Origin: Pinguiococcus pyrenoidosus
Lineage: Eukaryota; Sar; Pinguiophyceae; Pinguiochrysidales; Pinguiochrysidaceae
Assembly (NCBI GenBank): GCA_019677205.1
Contig: JAAMXY010001379.1
Coordinates: 1-50,988, forward strand
Length of the DNA stretch: 50,988 nucleotides
Direction of reading: 5' to 3'
Positions 1 through 14,035 of this stretch are shown here, piece after piece. Position 1 is the first letter of the stretch; every line of letters starts with the position of its first letter. Under the pieces are notes generated by a model. It saw nothing but the letters and a program-made list of their open reading frames with translations, did not search any database and was not told where the DNA came from. Made by a program: the position numbers and the translations under genes.

Positions 1-169
1 GAGGGGGGAATGTGCATACAAGGAGAATCGGTGACTTGAACTCGTCGCCAAGAAGACGTCATTTTGCAGAGAGCCCATATCAGCACGCTTGTGAAGGCAG
101 CTTTTGCATCATTCAGGCTTTTAATTCGGCGTTGCATTTGACCGCGAGCGCTAAGCTGAAGCTCTATAT

Positions 170-3100
170 CTACGACTCGTCGGCGTCCATGACAATCGCT
201 GCACCTGTGAGAATCCACTTCGACGGTGGCGCTCTGGTGCGAAGGGTCGAAAGGAACACGTACGTCGGTCCGCGGAAGGCCGTGCGATAGACAGGGCATT
301 CGTAGAGGCTCGGATCATTCCGAAGGTATCCCACCTGAGGTGCGACGCACCGTTAGCCACTGCTCTCAGACAGGGCATTCCGTAGATAGCGCTTACCGAA
401 GTCGGGTCCCACTGGGGTTCCACCATCACTGCAACGATGTACATCAAGGGCAGCGCAGGGTATAGCTCCTTGGGCTTCGGGGTCGCCAGCCAGCCCGCAC
501 AGGGCACTCCGCCGATCTCCCTGTTGGAGGAGGCAGGCATCGACGTGAGGTGACTGTCGGTCCTCTACGGCGCACCGCAGAAAGCTTCTCCAGTCCAGTA
601 CGGTACCTGACTTCCAGGGCCTCGTCGTCGTCACCATATGCACCGGCGTCGTCTCCTTCGGTCTCGTCGGGGTCGTCCACCCATCTTGCGCCGTCGAGAA
701 AGAGCCCACTCACCAGCAGGCCGTCTTCTGGCCGCGATGGCACCTGCTCCGCAGTCCGGTACTTCGAGACATGCGTCTGCACGGTCATCTTGTCCAGCGC
801 AGCTCCCGATTTCCGCGCCGTGACCTGAACACCAGGGTGAGTCACCGATTCTTCTCGCAGGCTTCGAAGCAAATTCTGGTACCTGCATGACCGCCGTCAA
901 GAGCGCTGTCGGATTGAAGAGGCCAGAAATCCAGATCGAGGACTCCATCTCCAGCGTCCGCTCGATGGCCCAGTGCTGGAGCTGGGCCACCCGCGCCAGC
1001 ATGTTGTCGAACTGGGTGGTCAGCGACGACTGGCTTGGCCAGGCGCACTTCTCCCACAAGCATCGACTTCCGGGGGCCCGACCAGGCCACTCATTCAGCA
1101 GCAGCGCCGCCGCTGCAAGAGAGAAGAGTAGAGCAGATGATGAGCTGCTTGTGCCGGTGCCATTTGGCAACAAGACTCTGCGACGTACCAAGATCGTCCA
1201 TGGCTGGAGACATGTTGAGTTGTCCCGCTAGACCTTTCTGCAGCTCCAACAGAGACCGGCGGACCTCGTTGAGCAGCTTGTTCATCCTGGTGCATTCTTG
1301 CAGTGCCACCACCACGAAGGGGCCTGTCGGGCCGGAAAGCAGCTGCTTGGCGCTCTCCTGAATCGTCGGCATGTCGAACTCTTCCGGAAGCTTCTGCATC
1401 AAGTCCTCCACGCGGTCGGCCAGGCTGGTGCCGCCGCCTTCGCTGCCCTCGTCCGAGCCTGCTGACGCCCCGGCGCCTTCGACGAGGAGAATCGTGCGGA
1501 AGAGGCTCGTCGTGTTGTTGGTCAAGATCGAGATTTCCGCGTTGGCGTGAAGGCCAAAGAGAGCCGGCGTCTCGACCGGCAGCGTGGTGTCGATGTAGTC
1601 TAGATAGTCCTCCTGGGTCATCTTCTTCTCGGCGTCGCCCACGAGCGGCAAGCAGAACTTGGGGCCCAGCTCTCCCCCACGGAAGATGCTCTCGGTGAAG
1701 AGCACCTTGAGGTACGTGTTGTTGGTGCGACGGTCCCAGAAGTCCGTGATGTGCCCGCCGTACATGATCTCGCCAAAGATGTAGCGCAGGTCGCTCCACG
1801 GGACGGCGTTGTCCATCGCACCAGACGATTTGCTGAGGTAGTTCTCCAGCACGTCGGCGCAGATGGTCAGGTCGCCCATGTTGAAGCTGTACTTGCGGCT
1901 CCATCCCTTCTGGCCGAAGCGGTGCCTTCCAACCACAATGGCGTGGAACCAGCACATAGTGAAAAGACATGTCTGGAACTCGACAGGCTTGGACACGCTG
2001 TCGATGCGGCTCTGCGAGAAGGGCGCCCAAGCGCGCTTTAGGTTGGACTTGATGTCAGAGGGCGCCTCGTTGGCCACCTTGAGGCAGCTCTGCATCAGTG
2101 ACTCCGGCATGTTCTTCATGCTGGACAGACTCGGCGGCTCCGCTGACAGGAAGCAACGGAAGTCCGCGTGCGCGCCTTGCTGCGCAATCTCCAGCTGGCG
2201 GTCTAGACGAGGTAGCCAGCCTTGCATGAGATGACCTAGCAAGCGGCGACGACAAAGTTAGGACTCTGAGCTTGGGTCGGTTCACCCCGGATGGCATTCA
2301 CACGAGGTCCTTGACACTTACAGTTCTGCAGCATGATCCACCGGCCTTCCTGCGCGGCCGAGTGAAGAGCCTTCTCCGCGGGTTCTTCCTGCCCTTGGCC
2401 CATACTGAAGTTGATGAACTTGCCGGCGCTGGCCGTCATTTCCAGGTCCGCGCCGAGGCTCTCCACCGCCTTGGTGGGATCCACGCCGGGGAACAGCACG
2501 AACAGAATCGGCGTCTGCGGAGAAGACTCGTTGTACACCGCATGCACGTCGAACGGCGACTCCTCCACAAAGGCCGCGCCCAGCTCCTTGGCGATGACGC
2601 TCTCGAGAAAGCGAGTGACCCGATCGGGGCGGAAGGCGCGCAAGAGAAGCAGCATCCCGATGTCGTCCTCTGCAAGAGCCTTTCCCTTTTCTCCTGGAAC
2701 GCGCGCGCTCTCGGGTTTGGCACTCGACGCCCAGCGCTGCCAGGCGTCCAGGTCTCCGGTGATGTCCTCGGCAAGGCCGGCGAAGCGAGGAAGCACCTCC
2801 AGTCCGTGGATCTTCTTCCATGCGCGGTGCAGCCAGTCTGGCACACCCTCCGCGTCGGGAGTGTGAAGCGCGTCGGGAAAGGTGGTGAGGTGATCGTAGT
2901 CGGAGCGCTGGAGCCGCCCGTCCTTCAGCAGAATCTTGAACATCAGTAGAGCGGCGACGACCAGCTTGTCGCGCGTGAAGAGACCGCGGCGGATGAACTG
3001 GAAGATGCGGAGCGTGATGCTGTTGCTAAGGGCATCGCATCTGGCGGCCACGACCTCGTCGGAAGGCTCCTCCACTTCCTCTCCAGCTTCGGCGTCGGCG

Positions 3101-6100
3101 GTGTCAAACTCTTCGCTGGCCTCCGCGTCACCTGCTGCGGCTTGGCCTGGCTTGGGCGTGGCGTCGATGGCGTCGTAGAAGACCTTGATGAAGGCCGCCA
3201 GACTGTAGACATAGTACGAGTGGACGCGCCACAGACTGTTCATCAAGAAGAACAGAGCGCTGCTCCTGCGCGCCACGAAGCGATACTTCTCCGACGTGAC
3301 GCGAATGGTCTCTTGCGCTTCCTCGTTGCGCTGTGTCGCGATAGAGATTTCGTGCGCCACCTTCTTGGCGTCCTCAAGCTTCTCGATCAACGCGACGTCC
3401 TCGGTGATATCGCCCTCGGCCTCCGCCAGGTTCCGCAAGATGTCGTCCTCGAGTTTCTGGATGCGAATCATGTTCTCGTTGCGCTGGCGAACCAAGTCCA
3501 TCGCGAGCTTGCTGAGCTCCGGCCGTTCCTTCTGGACGGTGAGCGCCAGGATCTGGTCCTCCAGCCCCCGCTCGGTGACGGTGAAGTTCACCAGCGTGGT
3601 CTCCGCCTGCACCTCCGGCGGGTATACAGGGTTGCCAAGCTTGGTGTGCAAGTACAGGCGGAAGTCCGCGTGGAACTCCACGTCCTTGTCGCCCAGCTTG
3701 ATGTAGGCGCGGCGGCCGCGCCGGGTCACCGCCCGGGAGATGAGTGGCGTGAGAACCGCGTCCAACGACTCGCCCAGGTTCTCGATGATTACGCTGGTAC
3801 CGTTCTCCAGCGCAAACTCGAGCGACGACAGCAGCGTCGGCGCGCCCAGACGAAGCACCTTGAGCTGCCTCTCTTCGCCGCCTTCTAGGTTCTTGAGCCA
3901 GCGGATGCCTTGCAGCTGCGGATCCACGAGAAGCGGCCACTTGCTGGACTTGGTTGTGATGACGGCGTTCTGGATGGACACGGCGTCGGCCGGGAGGCCC
4001 TGCGTCTGCCACACGGCATTCTCGGCGTCAGTGGTGAGAATCTTCATGGGGTTGAGGCCCTTCGATAGCGGCACGCCGTCCTCCGCGTTTGGGTCGTCGC
4101 TGTTGTCGGCGTCGTCAGGCCTCTTCACGGCGCCGCGGAAATTTTGCAGACATTGCTCCTTGAAGCTGTCCAAGATGAAGTCTCGGTACTCCTTGGTGAA
4201 GGGCCCGGCGTAGCTGATGAAGGACGACGCCACCAACACGTCACCCACCAGCATGCGCTTGTCCCGCTCCAGCGTGTCGATGTTGAGCGCCCAACGCTCG
4301 TTCTCGCTGCCCAGCGCGTTGATGAGGCGCTGCGCCAGGTTGAGCTTGGACTCGCCCTTCTTCACGGACGCGATGGCCGCTTCCTTCTCCGCGGACGCGG
4401 CGTTGAACTGGTCCTCCAGCGTCTTAAGCTTCGCTTCCAGGTCGGCCACCTTGGCAGTCACGGTAGACAGTGTGGCGTTGGCTTCTTCCAGCTGCGCGTT
4501 GGCCGCGGCTAGCGCGGCGCGCTTGGGCTCGACGCTCACCACGATGTCGTAGTACTCCACCACGTTGATGACGAAGGAGCAGAGGCCGGCCGCCATGGAG
4601 TTCTTGGAGCGGATGATGTCGGGGTTGAAGAACTCCTGCTCCAGGTACGGCCGGACCTCCTTGAGGTTCTGCGCCGGAATGCTGCCGTCGTCCACGCGCG
4701 TCTTTACGTTCTTCAGCGCGTCGATGTAGGCGTGGATGTCGCCGAGGCAGTTCTTCTTGGCGGCGCCCCAGGAGCGATCCTTGACGCGGCCTCTCTTGTC
4801 CGCGTCGATGCTGGGCAGAATGCCTACCACGAGACACATGGTGGACGCAAACACCTCGTCAACGCCGGCCGGCGGGATGTTCATGGTTTTGCATGCGGAC
4901 AGCTCCTTGGCGTTCAGGGTATTCAGCGCAGCCATGGCCTGCTCCACCGCCGGCTCGGCCTTGGCTAGGTCGCTCTCGCAGTCGCGTTGCTGCGTTGAAA
5001 CTCGAGCTTGGATGTCCGCCACCTTCTCACTCTCTTGCTGCGCGATAGCGGTCTCTTTCCCCACGACAGCCTTCTCCGTTGACACGCGCTCTGCGATCTC
5101 TTCGGCCACGGCGCGCTTCTGCTCGGCCTCTTCCAGCTTCACGATCAGGTCCTCTTCCATCTGTGCCACGTTGGCAGACGTAGTGCGCAGTTTCTGCAGG
5201 CCGCTTCGAAGGCGCTCGATGGCCGCATCCTTCTCGTCGCGCTTCCGCGCCAACAGGGCCGTGTAGAGACGCAGCGCCTCCAGGAACGACTTGGGCGTCG
5301 CGTACACTTGACGACCTTCTTTCCTAGCGAACTTAAGGGCCAGCTGCCCGACGGAGTCGAAGGCGTAGGGGAAGAAGCTCTCAACCACTGCGCGGACAGG
5401 CTCGTCGCCAAGGTCGTCCACGGCGCTGAGGAACTGCTTGGAGACGCTGCTGAGCGCTGCAGACGGCCAGGGCTGGAAGAAGTCGATGACGGTGCAGTTG
5501 ATGAGCGCCGGAAAGCGCAGACAGCGCGTGCGGAAGTCCTCGCCCACGGGAGAGAAGGCCAGCACCACATGGAAGTTGCGTCGCACGCGGTCCCAGAAGA
5601 ACTTGAGGCAAGCCTCCCGGGTGGGCGGGATCCCGGCCTCCTTAACCTTGTTGGTCATGGCGTCCACGACGCCGTCCTCGTCCTCCGTGGTCAACAAGCC
5701 CGGGATGACGCCAGACGACAGGAGATTGTTCAGGTACACCAAGAACCTCTCGTTGGTGATCTGGGTATCGGTCAACAGGAACACGACACCGTCGTCGTCC
5801 TTCAGCGCGGCCTTGTTCACCATGGTTTTGAGGTCGTCGCGGAAGTCGTTGAGTCCGTAGGTACCCGAGATGGTAATCTGCTGCAACGTCAGGTCGCAGA
5901 GGAACGTGGCGAGGCGCGTGAGACTCTGCTTGCCGCTGCCGCCGACGCCAACCAGCAGGGCGTGGCCATCTTGGAACTTCAGGATGCGCACGATACGCGC
6001 CACGTGCTTCAAGGCGTCGTCGAACAGCACCAGGTCCATGCTCGCGTTCACGTCGTTGTACTCGCGTAGCGCCGCGTCCGTCACGCTGGAGAGCGCCGCC

Positions 6101-9100
6101 ATCGATTGTACCTTGTCATACTGGCCGTGGTCGCCCTTCTTGGCAAAGTGGCAGAAAACCAGGGGCGCCGCCCGATCGCGCTCCACCGCGTAGAACTGCG
6201 ACACGCTCTCGTTGGGGAAGTACTTCTTGCACTGCGTCTGCGCGCAGACGTTGTAGCGCGCGAGGTCTTCGGCGGACACCAGACGGTCGCCGTACACGCG
6301 CTGGCTTTCGTGCAGCCACAGATGCACAAACTTGCTGGTTTTGGAGTTGAACACCGCCGGCGTCGCCACCAGCAGACCCTCGAAGACGTTGCTCAGGTGT
6401 CGGATGTTGAACTCGTAGTGGAAGTTCTTCGCCGATTTGCGGAAGCTTTGCGCCACCTGCGTGTGAAGGCCCAGCGTCGCCTTGATCATGTTGTCCTGAA
6501 GGCCCTGGATGTCTTCGGTGAAGTGCTGCAGGTGCCCGCCCAGCAACGTCTGGTAGATGGTCAGCAGCGACACGGCGCCCGGCAGCCCGATGGCGAACGT
6601 GGTGAACCAGCGCTGCAGACGCGGGTTGACGGCGAAACTTCCCGCAGTGGGATTGAGGCACGCGACTATCTGCGTGTTGATGATGCTTCGCAGCGTGAGC
6701 TTCTTCATGTCGTACACGTGCTGGTACTCCATGTGCTGCCGCAGTAGCGCGATGGCGCTCTGCGTATTGTAGATGTCCACCTCGGGCAGGTTAAGGTCGT
6801 CCAAGAAGTAGATGAGCGACGCCTGGCCCGGCGGGCCGAACACGACGCCAGCCTTCTTCTCCAGCGGCAGCTGGATGGCGTCTTGCAGGGACTTTGCCGT
6901 GGTGTAGAAGTCGAAATTGATGGTCGTGCTTCTCACCGCTGAGCGGTCCTGCTTCTCCAAAGTACCCCTATCACACCCCATGCATGAGTTTTAGTCACGT
7001 CCGCGACGGCTCTACGCAACGACCGAAGCAAGAGCGTCCTGCCTCGAGAACTTACCGAATGAGCTGTGTCTTTCCCGTGCCTGCGAGACCCGCCAGCATC
7101 ACTGGCGTCTTGGAGCCGATCAGACGCTTGAGCCAGAAGGTGACGGAGCAGGTCTCCGGCGTCTCCACGGTCACGTCGCCCATCTTCATGGTGGCGCTGT
7201 CAAAGACGCAGGCCTCGATGAACGGGCTCTTGCTCCACGGCACGAACTGTGCCGCCTCCGAGTCGTACCAGTAGTCGAAGACGGTGTTACGGTTCGGGAT
7301 CTTCACCTTGTTGCCGAACTCCGAGCGCCAGCGATCGCTGAAGATCTTCTTGAAGTCGTCCCCGGCATCCGTCGTGGTCAGCGCGGAGCCGAAGGCCCAG
7401 ATGGCGCAGAATACGAAGTTGGCGGCGAGGACGTCAGCCTTCAACGCGCTCTTCTCGTTTTCCCTCTTGGGCACGGTGACCGTCAGCATCTGCAGTAGCG
7501 TCGCGATGATATTGACGTCCTGCGTCTCGACGATGGCGCCGCGGGTGCTCCGAAGGAAGCGCAGCGTGTCGGGCAGATACTCTTCGAAGCAGTTGCGTAG
7601 GCAAGCGATGTCGTCTTCATGCCAGCCGTCTCTCTCCGTGGCAAACTGCAGCCAGCTCTCGATGATGCTGCGCCACTGCTGGCCGCCCTCCGTAGAGATG
7701 TACACGATCCCCGCGCGACTCACCGTGGCGGGCGTCGCGTGCGCGAGGTCTCGGATCTCGAAGATCATGCGCATGTGGGGCGCTAGGGGAATACGCTCGT
7801 TCGACGCCAGGGTGAGCATGCGGTTGTCGTCCATCACGGAGTTCATCGACTCGATCCAGTTGGCGTCCAAGTCGCCGTCCAGGATGATCCACTTGGGGTC
7901 GTCGTTGGGGATGTTGTTGAGATCACGCATGACCTTGGACAGCACGCCATCCTTCCACTCTCGCGTGGCGGACGCTACGTAGCCGTAGAGCTCCGCCGTT
8001 CGCACGGCCTTCGGGTTCAGGTCCACCACCTTGGTCTGGCGCCCCTGCAGCTTGGAGCGCGCAAGCGCGCAGGTGCGCCAGCATTGCGACTTGCCTGCGC
8101 CAGGAGGGCCCATGACGAAGACGCAGTGCCGGATGGCCAAGAGCTCCTCGAGCTGCACGACCTTGAGGCAGAAATCATCGTTGGGGTGGTTCTTGAGCTC
8201 GGCGCACGCGTCGTGCACGCTTTGCTCCAGCGCAGCGTCGCGCTTGCGCGGCGGGTCCATTCCGGGGAAGAGGTCACCAAGGAGCCCGAAGAAGATGATG
8301 GAGTCCTCGGCCACGATCTTGGGGGTGTTGGAGTCTCGCAGCGCTCGCATGAGCAGCGCGTCCTCGGCGAGACTGGGCTCCGCTCGCTTGTACTCTCCCG
8401 CTACCACCAGCACAGACTTGATGGCTCGGAGGCCCCAGTCGTAGTGGAGCTGGGGCGAGAGCAGCTCGCGCAAGAGAGAGTACAGACCGTAGAACTTCGA
8501 GGCGAGGCTCTTGGCGCTCACGAAGCCTTCGGCCATGAGCAGGTTCTCGCAGATGAGCACGAGGTCCGGAACCATCACCGTCATGGGGCGGAAGAGCGCT
8601 TTGAGGCCCTCGGGCAGCTCGGAACGGCCGAGGTAGCCGGGATTCATGGTAATGAACACGCCGCAAGTAGGATCGACCGTGACGGTGTCACCATCGATGC
8701 AGACGGTCTGGGACTTGGCGACGATGGCGTCGCACACGGCCTTGAATTGGACCGTACAAACTGAAAGCACCTCTGGAATGAGACGGTTGAACTCATCGAA
8801 GCAGCCTACGCCGAGTTGAACGGAGAAGTTGTGGGAGATAGATGAGCAAGCCATGCTTGAAAGGGAGCCAATGTGATGGCTTGGACGTACCCCAACTTCC
8901 ACTGCTTGCGAGACCCATGAAGATGCACGCCATACTGCGGTAGTCCATCTCGGGACTGCAGCTAAAGGGTTGAAGACACGCGGGATCCCATCAGAATCTG
9001 GATTCACAAGGGTTACAGCTTTGCAACTCTTGACGTACTTGAAGACGTAGCAGCACTTTGCCAGCGCCGCAGCCAAGTCCTTGGTCGTCTCTGTCTTGCC

Positions 9101-12100
9101 AGTACCGGCCGGCCCAGCCGGAGCACAGCCCATTTTCAGGTTTAGCGCCTGAGAAACGAAGAGAAGCAAGCGATGTGAGCGCTTCGGGATACCCGGAGTT
9201 ATATCTTGGCGGAAATTCATACCTGGCACGCGGTCACGTAGATTCGATCGGTGAGAGGCGTGATGACAAGACGGGAGCCGTTTCCGAGATACTCAAAGTC
9301 GTAAGGCAGCACGGCGTCTGTGATGGCGATCTCGGCGCGGTTGCCAGATGCGTCGCGCAGCTGGCGATTGCGTCCGTCGTCGACGGAGGCATCTGGAACG
9401 CGCCATTTGTGCTTCAGCTGCGACTGCCACTGGAAGGCAGAAGCGTCCGTAACGTTCTCGCGCAGCAACTTGTCAACAGCGTCACGGGCGTGGGCATCCA
9501 TCGTGATGGACACCATCACGCGCTTCCGATCGCTCTTGGACAAGTTCTGCCTGGTCAACGCAATGAGCTCGTTGAGCTCCTTGATCTGCTTCTGGTGGAA
9601 AGTCGGCAAGGCATCTCGCTGTCCAGCCGACGTCGCTCGCAGCGCGGCTTCCGCCTCGGCCACGTAGTTGATGGCCAGCGTGAGAATCGCAATCTGGGCG
9701 GGATCCTTGCAGTTATCGGCGTCGCCTTCGCGGCGCTCCAGCAGCCACGCACAGCGCTCCATGGTAGGGTATCTCACAAGGGACTTCACCAGATTGTCGA
9801 AGAGCGTCTGCTGCATGGCCGACAAGAGGCGCTGCAGGTAAATCTCGGCTTTGCCCGTGAGCACCACGGGAGACGAGAAGTTCACAGACTCCACTCCGAC
9901 GCCCGCGACCCACGAGACCGCCGAAGGGCGGCCATCGGGCTCCTTGCTGTCCACCAGCTGGAAGCTCTTGGTCGCGAGATACACCATGGGCGTGTACTTC
10001 ATGATCTTCGCCGGGCTGGAGCCGTTCGACAGGAGGTCCAGCAGCGACGCCTCGGACACGAAGTAGAAGCGAGGGAACTGGCGGCGGCGTCCGTCCAAGA
10101 AGTCACTGAGGGACTTCTTGCATTCCGCAAGCTGGTCCTCGACGGCCTCCAGCCGCGAGAGCGCTGCCGGAATTGTGCAGGCCTCCAGGACGTTCTTGGC
10201 AGCCACCGCTTCGCGAAGGAACGCTTTGATGTCGTGGTCGATGTGCACGAAGCGCTCGGCATCTTCCGGGAGCTCTCTCTTCACTTCGTCGGAGTGGATG
10301 AACAGCGGCTCGAGATAGCCCCAGGTGTGCTGGACTTCGGTGAGAAGAAGTCCGAGGTCGCTGATGGCGCCCAGGTTGTGTTGCCAACGCGCCACCTAGT
10401 CGATTGAAGCGATTAGAAGAAGCTGATGCGAACAACATTCAGAATGACGCTGGCGTTGCCGAGAGCAACTCACCCTTTCTTGGAAGAACGCTACGTATCT
10501 CGAGGCGATCATTCCTTGTACCAGAAGCTGGTCGGCCTCGAGCTGCTCGAAGTCCTCCTCTTGGAGGCCCAGGAGCTGGACGTCTGTCTGCTTGTACTGC
10601 GACTTGACCCACGTGATGTTCTCCCAGCGCGCGTCCAGATCGTGGAGGCCGGTCTCCATCTTGGCCTCCTTCTCCGCCCGATCGCACACATCTTCCACGT
10701 CGGCGATGTTCTCGTGGAGCGCCAGCTTCAGGAAGTCCGCGAGGCGCAGGTCCGGGTTCTCCTGCGGCGCCGCCAGCTGGCGGCCCACCAATTCGGACAG
10801 CTGCGCCCAGTGACGGACGCGCACCGCGGGACTGGCCAGCATGGCGATGAGCGGCATGGTGGCCAAAAAGTTCTTGCAGCGGCTCTCCGTGTCCACGTAC
10901 AACTCGCACCACTTGATGTCGCTGTCGCTGGCCTTGATGGACTTCAGGAACTTCTTCGTTCCTGCCTCCAGCTCCACCGTGTCCAAGGCCGTCCAGAGGC
11001 TCTCGCCAGACGTTTGGATGAAGGCCTCAAGTTCGTCGGCCAGCTGTTGGACGGACTGCGCCAGCTCGAGCTGCTTCTTCATCTCGTCCGAGATGTCCCG
11101 CGACGCCGTGATCAGTTCCGGGAAGTCGAAGAGCACGCAAAGGTCTCTCTTCTCGCTGATGATCTTCGTGAGCTCGTCGAGCCGCGTCTTGGCGCCCTTC
11201 ATGGCCTCCTTGGCCGCCGAGGGGTCTCCGCGAGAGAAGAACGGCATGCGCTTGAACTCCTCCATCTCTCGACGCAGCTTCTCCTCGAACGCGAGAATGT
11301 CGGCGTGGGTCGCGCTGGCGACCTTGTCCGATTCCTCCCTCGTAGACGCCTCGACGCTCTCACCGGTGACGTGGAGATCGCGGTACAGCGCCGCGACATT
11401 CTCAAGCTTGGATACCATGTGATCAACGTTCTTGCCAGCGCGCTTGAAAAAGAGGAACATGGCGCGATTCTGCGCCATGCAGAGCTCACAGCTTTCGCGA
11501 CCGTCGCGAAGCGCGAGCAGGGCCTCCTTGATGCGAACCACGCCGTCTGCATCGCCAGGAGCGAGAGGTTGCTTGAAGAGCCGGAGCCTCTCGGTGCAAG
11601 CTTGCTTGATTTCCGAGGTGGCCTGGTTGGCGTACTGAAGGATGCGAGACACGTCCAAGGCATCTTCACTCGGGGCCACGTTCTCTGGCTGTCCTCGTGT
11701 GGAGAACGCGAAAGGAGATCCGCGGACGGGCCCGGCAGAACCCTGGTGAGTGCCGTCGAACTCGACGTGCACCTCAAAGTCGCCCTCTTCCTCTGGCGAG
11801 ATGTACGTGACGAAGTACGTGCCGTCGTCGGGGTCCTTGACGTCGACTTCCGAAGGGATCGGGGGCACCTCCTGCTCGTTGCTTTCCACACCCACTGGCC
11901 TCAAGGTCACAGTAAACTTGTCCGTTCCGCAGATGCGGTCTTGGCCTTTGTCGTCCTTCGCCTGAATGACGAAGGACACGGTGGACTTCCTGGGCACCTG
12001 CGCGAGCAGGCCGGGTCCGAAGGCGACGCACTTGGCTGCGTCTGTGACGGCGAAGAACTGGAACTCCGCAGTCGAGTTGGTCAGCGACTTGGATCCGATT

Positions 12101-13521
12101 TTGAGACGGACCTCGCTGTGCACTGCTCCAAAGTCGTGGAAGGCGGGCGACTGGACGGTGATGGTCTCGTCGTCAACCACCTCCGCCTCCGGTACTTCGA
12201 CCGCACCATCGATGCATGCAAAGCGGACTACGCAGTTGCCCTTCTCGTGCCTGGCAAAGCACTCTCCTTCAATGGTGAGCTTGGTTCCTCCCGTGATGGG
12301 CCCTCGCTGAGGGGTGATCTTCGTGATGCTGTAGGGCGGGCCAACGATCTCGCTGAGGTCGCAGACGTAGAGATCGGCGAACCAGCGGTCGGCCCAGCCG
12401 CCGAAGACCAGCAGGGTGCTGGTGGAGGAGTCGTAGGCCACCTCGGTATCCGATCTCGGGCGTGGTGCGTCGCCCTTCGTCTCCAGCTTCTCCCACTGCA
12501 TTTGCTTCGTGTCCAGCATGAGCATCTCGTTTGAGTACTGCCCCTGAGGGTAGCGCTCGTCGGACAAGTCGCCGGTGCACCCTCCGAACACGAAGACCTT
12601 CGTGTCCGGCACGGCGAACGCAGCCACGCAGCCGTGGTTCCATCTTGGCGGCCCAAAGGCGCGTTCGGGGTCGACAGACTGCGAAGAAAGCTGCGTCCAC
12701 TCCCAGGACGTCATCGACAGGACGTGAATGTCGTCAAACTGCTTTGAGCAGCTCCAGCCGCCAGACACGATCATGCGGTCGCCAACGACGACAGCACGGT
12801 GCCCGGATCGCGGAGGAGGCGCCTCGCCCGTACACTCCATCTTCTTCCACTGCCAGGTGTCAAGGTCCAGCGTGTAGACGTCGTTGAGGTCAAGACGGCT
12901 GAAGCCCGGACCGCCGTAGCCCCCGAAGAAAACCACCTGCCTTCCGTGCAGAACTGCAGAATGGCCGGCACGAGGATCGGGGCAGCTGCCCTCCGTAGTC
13001 GGCTGCGACCATTTACCGTCCTCGGGCTGACAGTCCAGCAGCCACATGTCGTTGAGGCGCTCAGATGAAGAGGCGTTGCCTCCGAAGATGAGCAGCTTGG
13101 AGTCGCCGACGTCCACCGCGGAATGATGCCAACGAGCCTGGGGCGACGGAGGCGCCAGCTTGATGCTCCAGTGGGTCTCCAAGGCTCCTTTCTGCCGTGA
13201 GAAGCGTCAAGGTGAGTATGCGTCTCAGTCGTTGCACCAGGGGGAATCGCTGCGTACCTTCGGGGTCTTGGGCGTTGCAGCTCGATCGACCATGTCAAGC
13301 GCTTTCCGCCGCTTGCCGGCACCAAAGTCGAGGAGATTCCACCTGTACAGCGGATCACGACCGCCCTTGACCGTCATGCGAAAGCACTCGGAGGTCGGGC
13401 CAACGTCCTTGGAGCTCACGAGGCCCCCGAAGAGGTAGGCGTCGCCTCCGACAATGGTCAAGGAGTGGCCGGACCGCGAGGCAGGCACGTCCCCTTCTTG
13501 CCTGGCCTTGAACCAGTTCAT
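170..13521 (-). CDS. Outer-arm dynein alpha heavy chain (Kelch/IPT/filamin tail)
   Basis: This is an axonemal dynein motor that slides flagellar doublets. I read 12 exons with matching phases: 13521-13258, 13191-10474, 10395-9223, 9148-9039, 8955-8891, 8805-7056, 6967-2322, 2235-1189, 1112-883, 824-607, 520-397 and 334-170, about 4,169 residues. The N-terminus has Kelch repeats (RSGHS, RWHHS, RAGHS, RSGHR blocks with FGG strands, about residues 10-350), then an IPT/TIG domain and a filamin-type domain (to about 590), then the linker. Four P-loops follow: GPAGTGKT (AAA1), GPPGAGKS (AAA2), GLAGTGKT (AAA3) and GVGGSGKQS (AAA4), then the stalk coiled coil and the C-terminal domain with YECPVYRT. 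A Kelch/IPT/filamin tail is the signature of the Chlamydomonas ODA11-type alpha chain. The start MNWFKARQ is chosen because it directly precedes the first Kelch strand. The tail before AAA1 (about 1,390 residues) looks shorter than in the roughly 4,500-residue algal protein. Confidence 0.93.
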
Positions 13522-14035
13522 CGCCGCCGGACGCAACTGAGCGAGAGACGCAATGGGGTCAAAGATCACAACCCTCGAAGCGGTTGTTCCGATGCAACGT
13601 ACCATCGTGGCAGAAGGTGAGCTCCCGCAGGCGGCAGGCAGCGGGCACTTGAACGGCAAACTTGCTACAGGCAGTCAAACCAAGATAGGGCGTCGTCCTT
13701 GAAAAGAGCCTTGAGGATTTGCCAGTCGGGTGGCGCTTTGTTGTGGCGCGAGAAGAAAAAAGGCAGGGANNNNNNNNNNNNNNNNNNNNNNNNNNNNNNN
13801 NNNNNNNNNNNNNNNNNNNNNNNNNNNNNNNNNNNNNNNNNNNNNNNNNNNNNTTCAAAACTTCCGCGGCTCAAGTCCGGGAAGGACAGACGTCGGAATT
13901 CTTGCAGAGTCCGGAGCGCTCCGAAAGAGGAAGCGTTCCGCGATGCTATGCGCCCGCTTGCCATCGCTTTGGGCCCATGATAAGACGCCGCACAACAGGA
14001 TAAGTCTTGGCCACCCACCGCTCGAGCTCTTAAGA
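13522..14035. promoter_or_regulatory. Divergent intergenic region with an assembly gap
   Basis: This 514-base stretch lies between the divergent starts of the dynein heavy chain and the coiled-coil gene, so it should hold both promoters. I see no TATA box I would trust. It contains an 84-base run of N, so part of the control region is unknown. Confidence 0.5.
13770..13853. other. Assembly gap (84 N)
   Basis: These positions are all N. Any reading frame that crosses them is an artefact. Confidence 0.99.

Noticed and set aside
9058-12534. Two long plus-strand frames (449 and 702 residues) opposite dynein exons
   Set aside because: They are antisense shadows of the GC-rich dynein exons, and their translations are biased in composition and show no domain.
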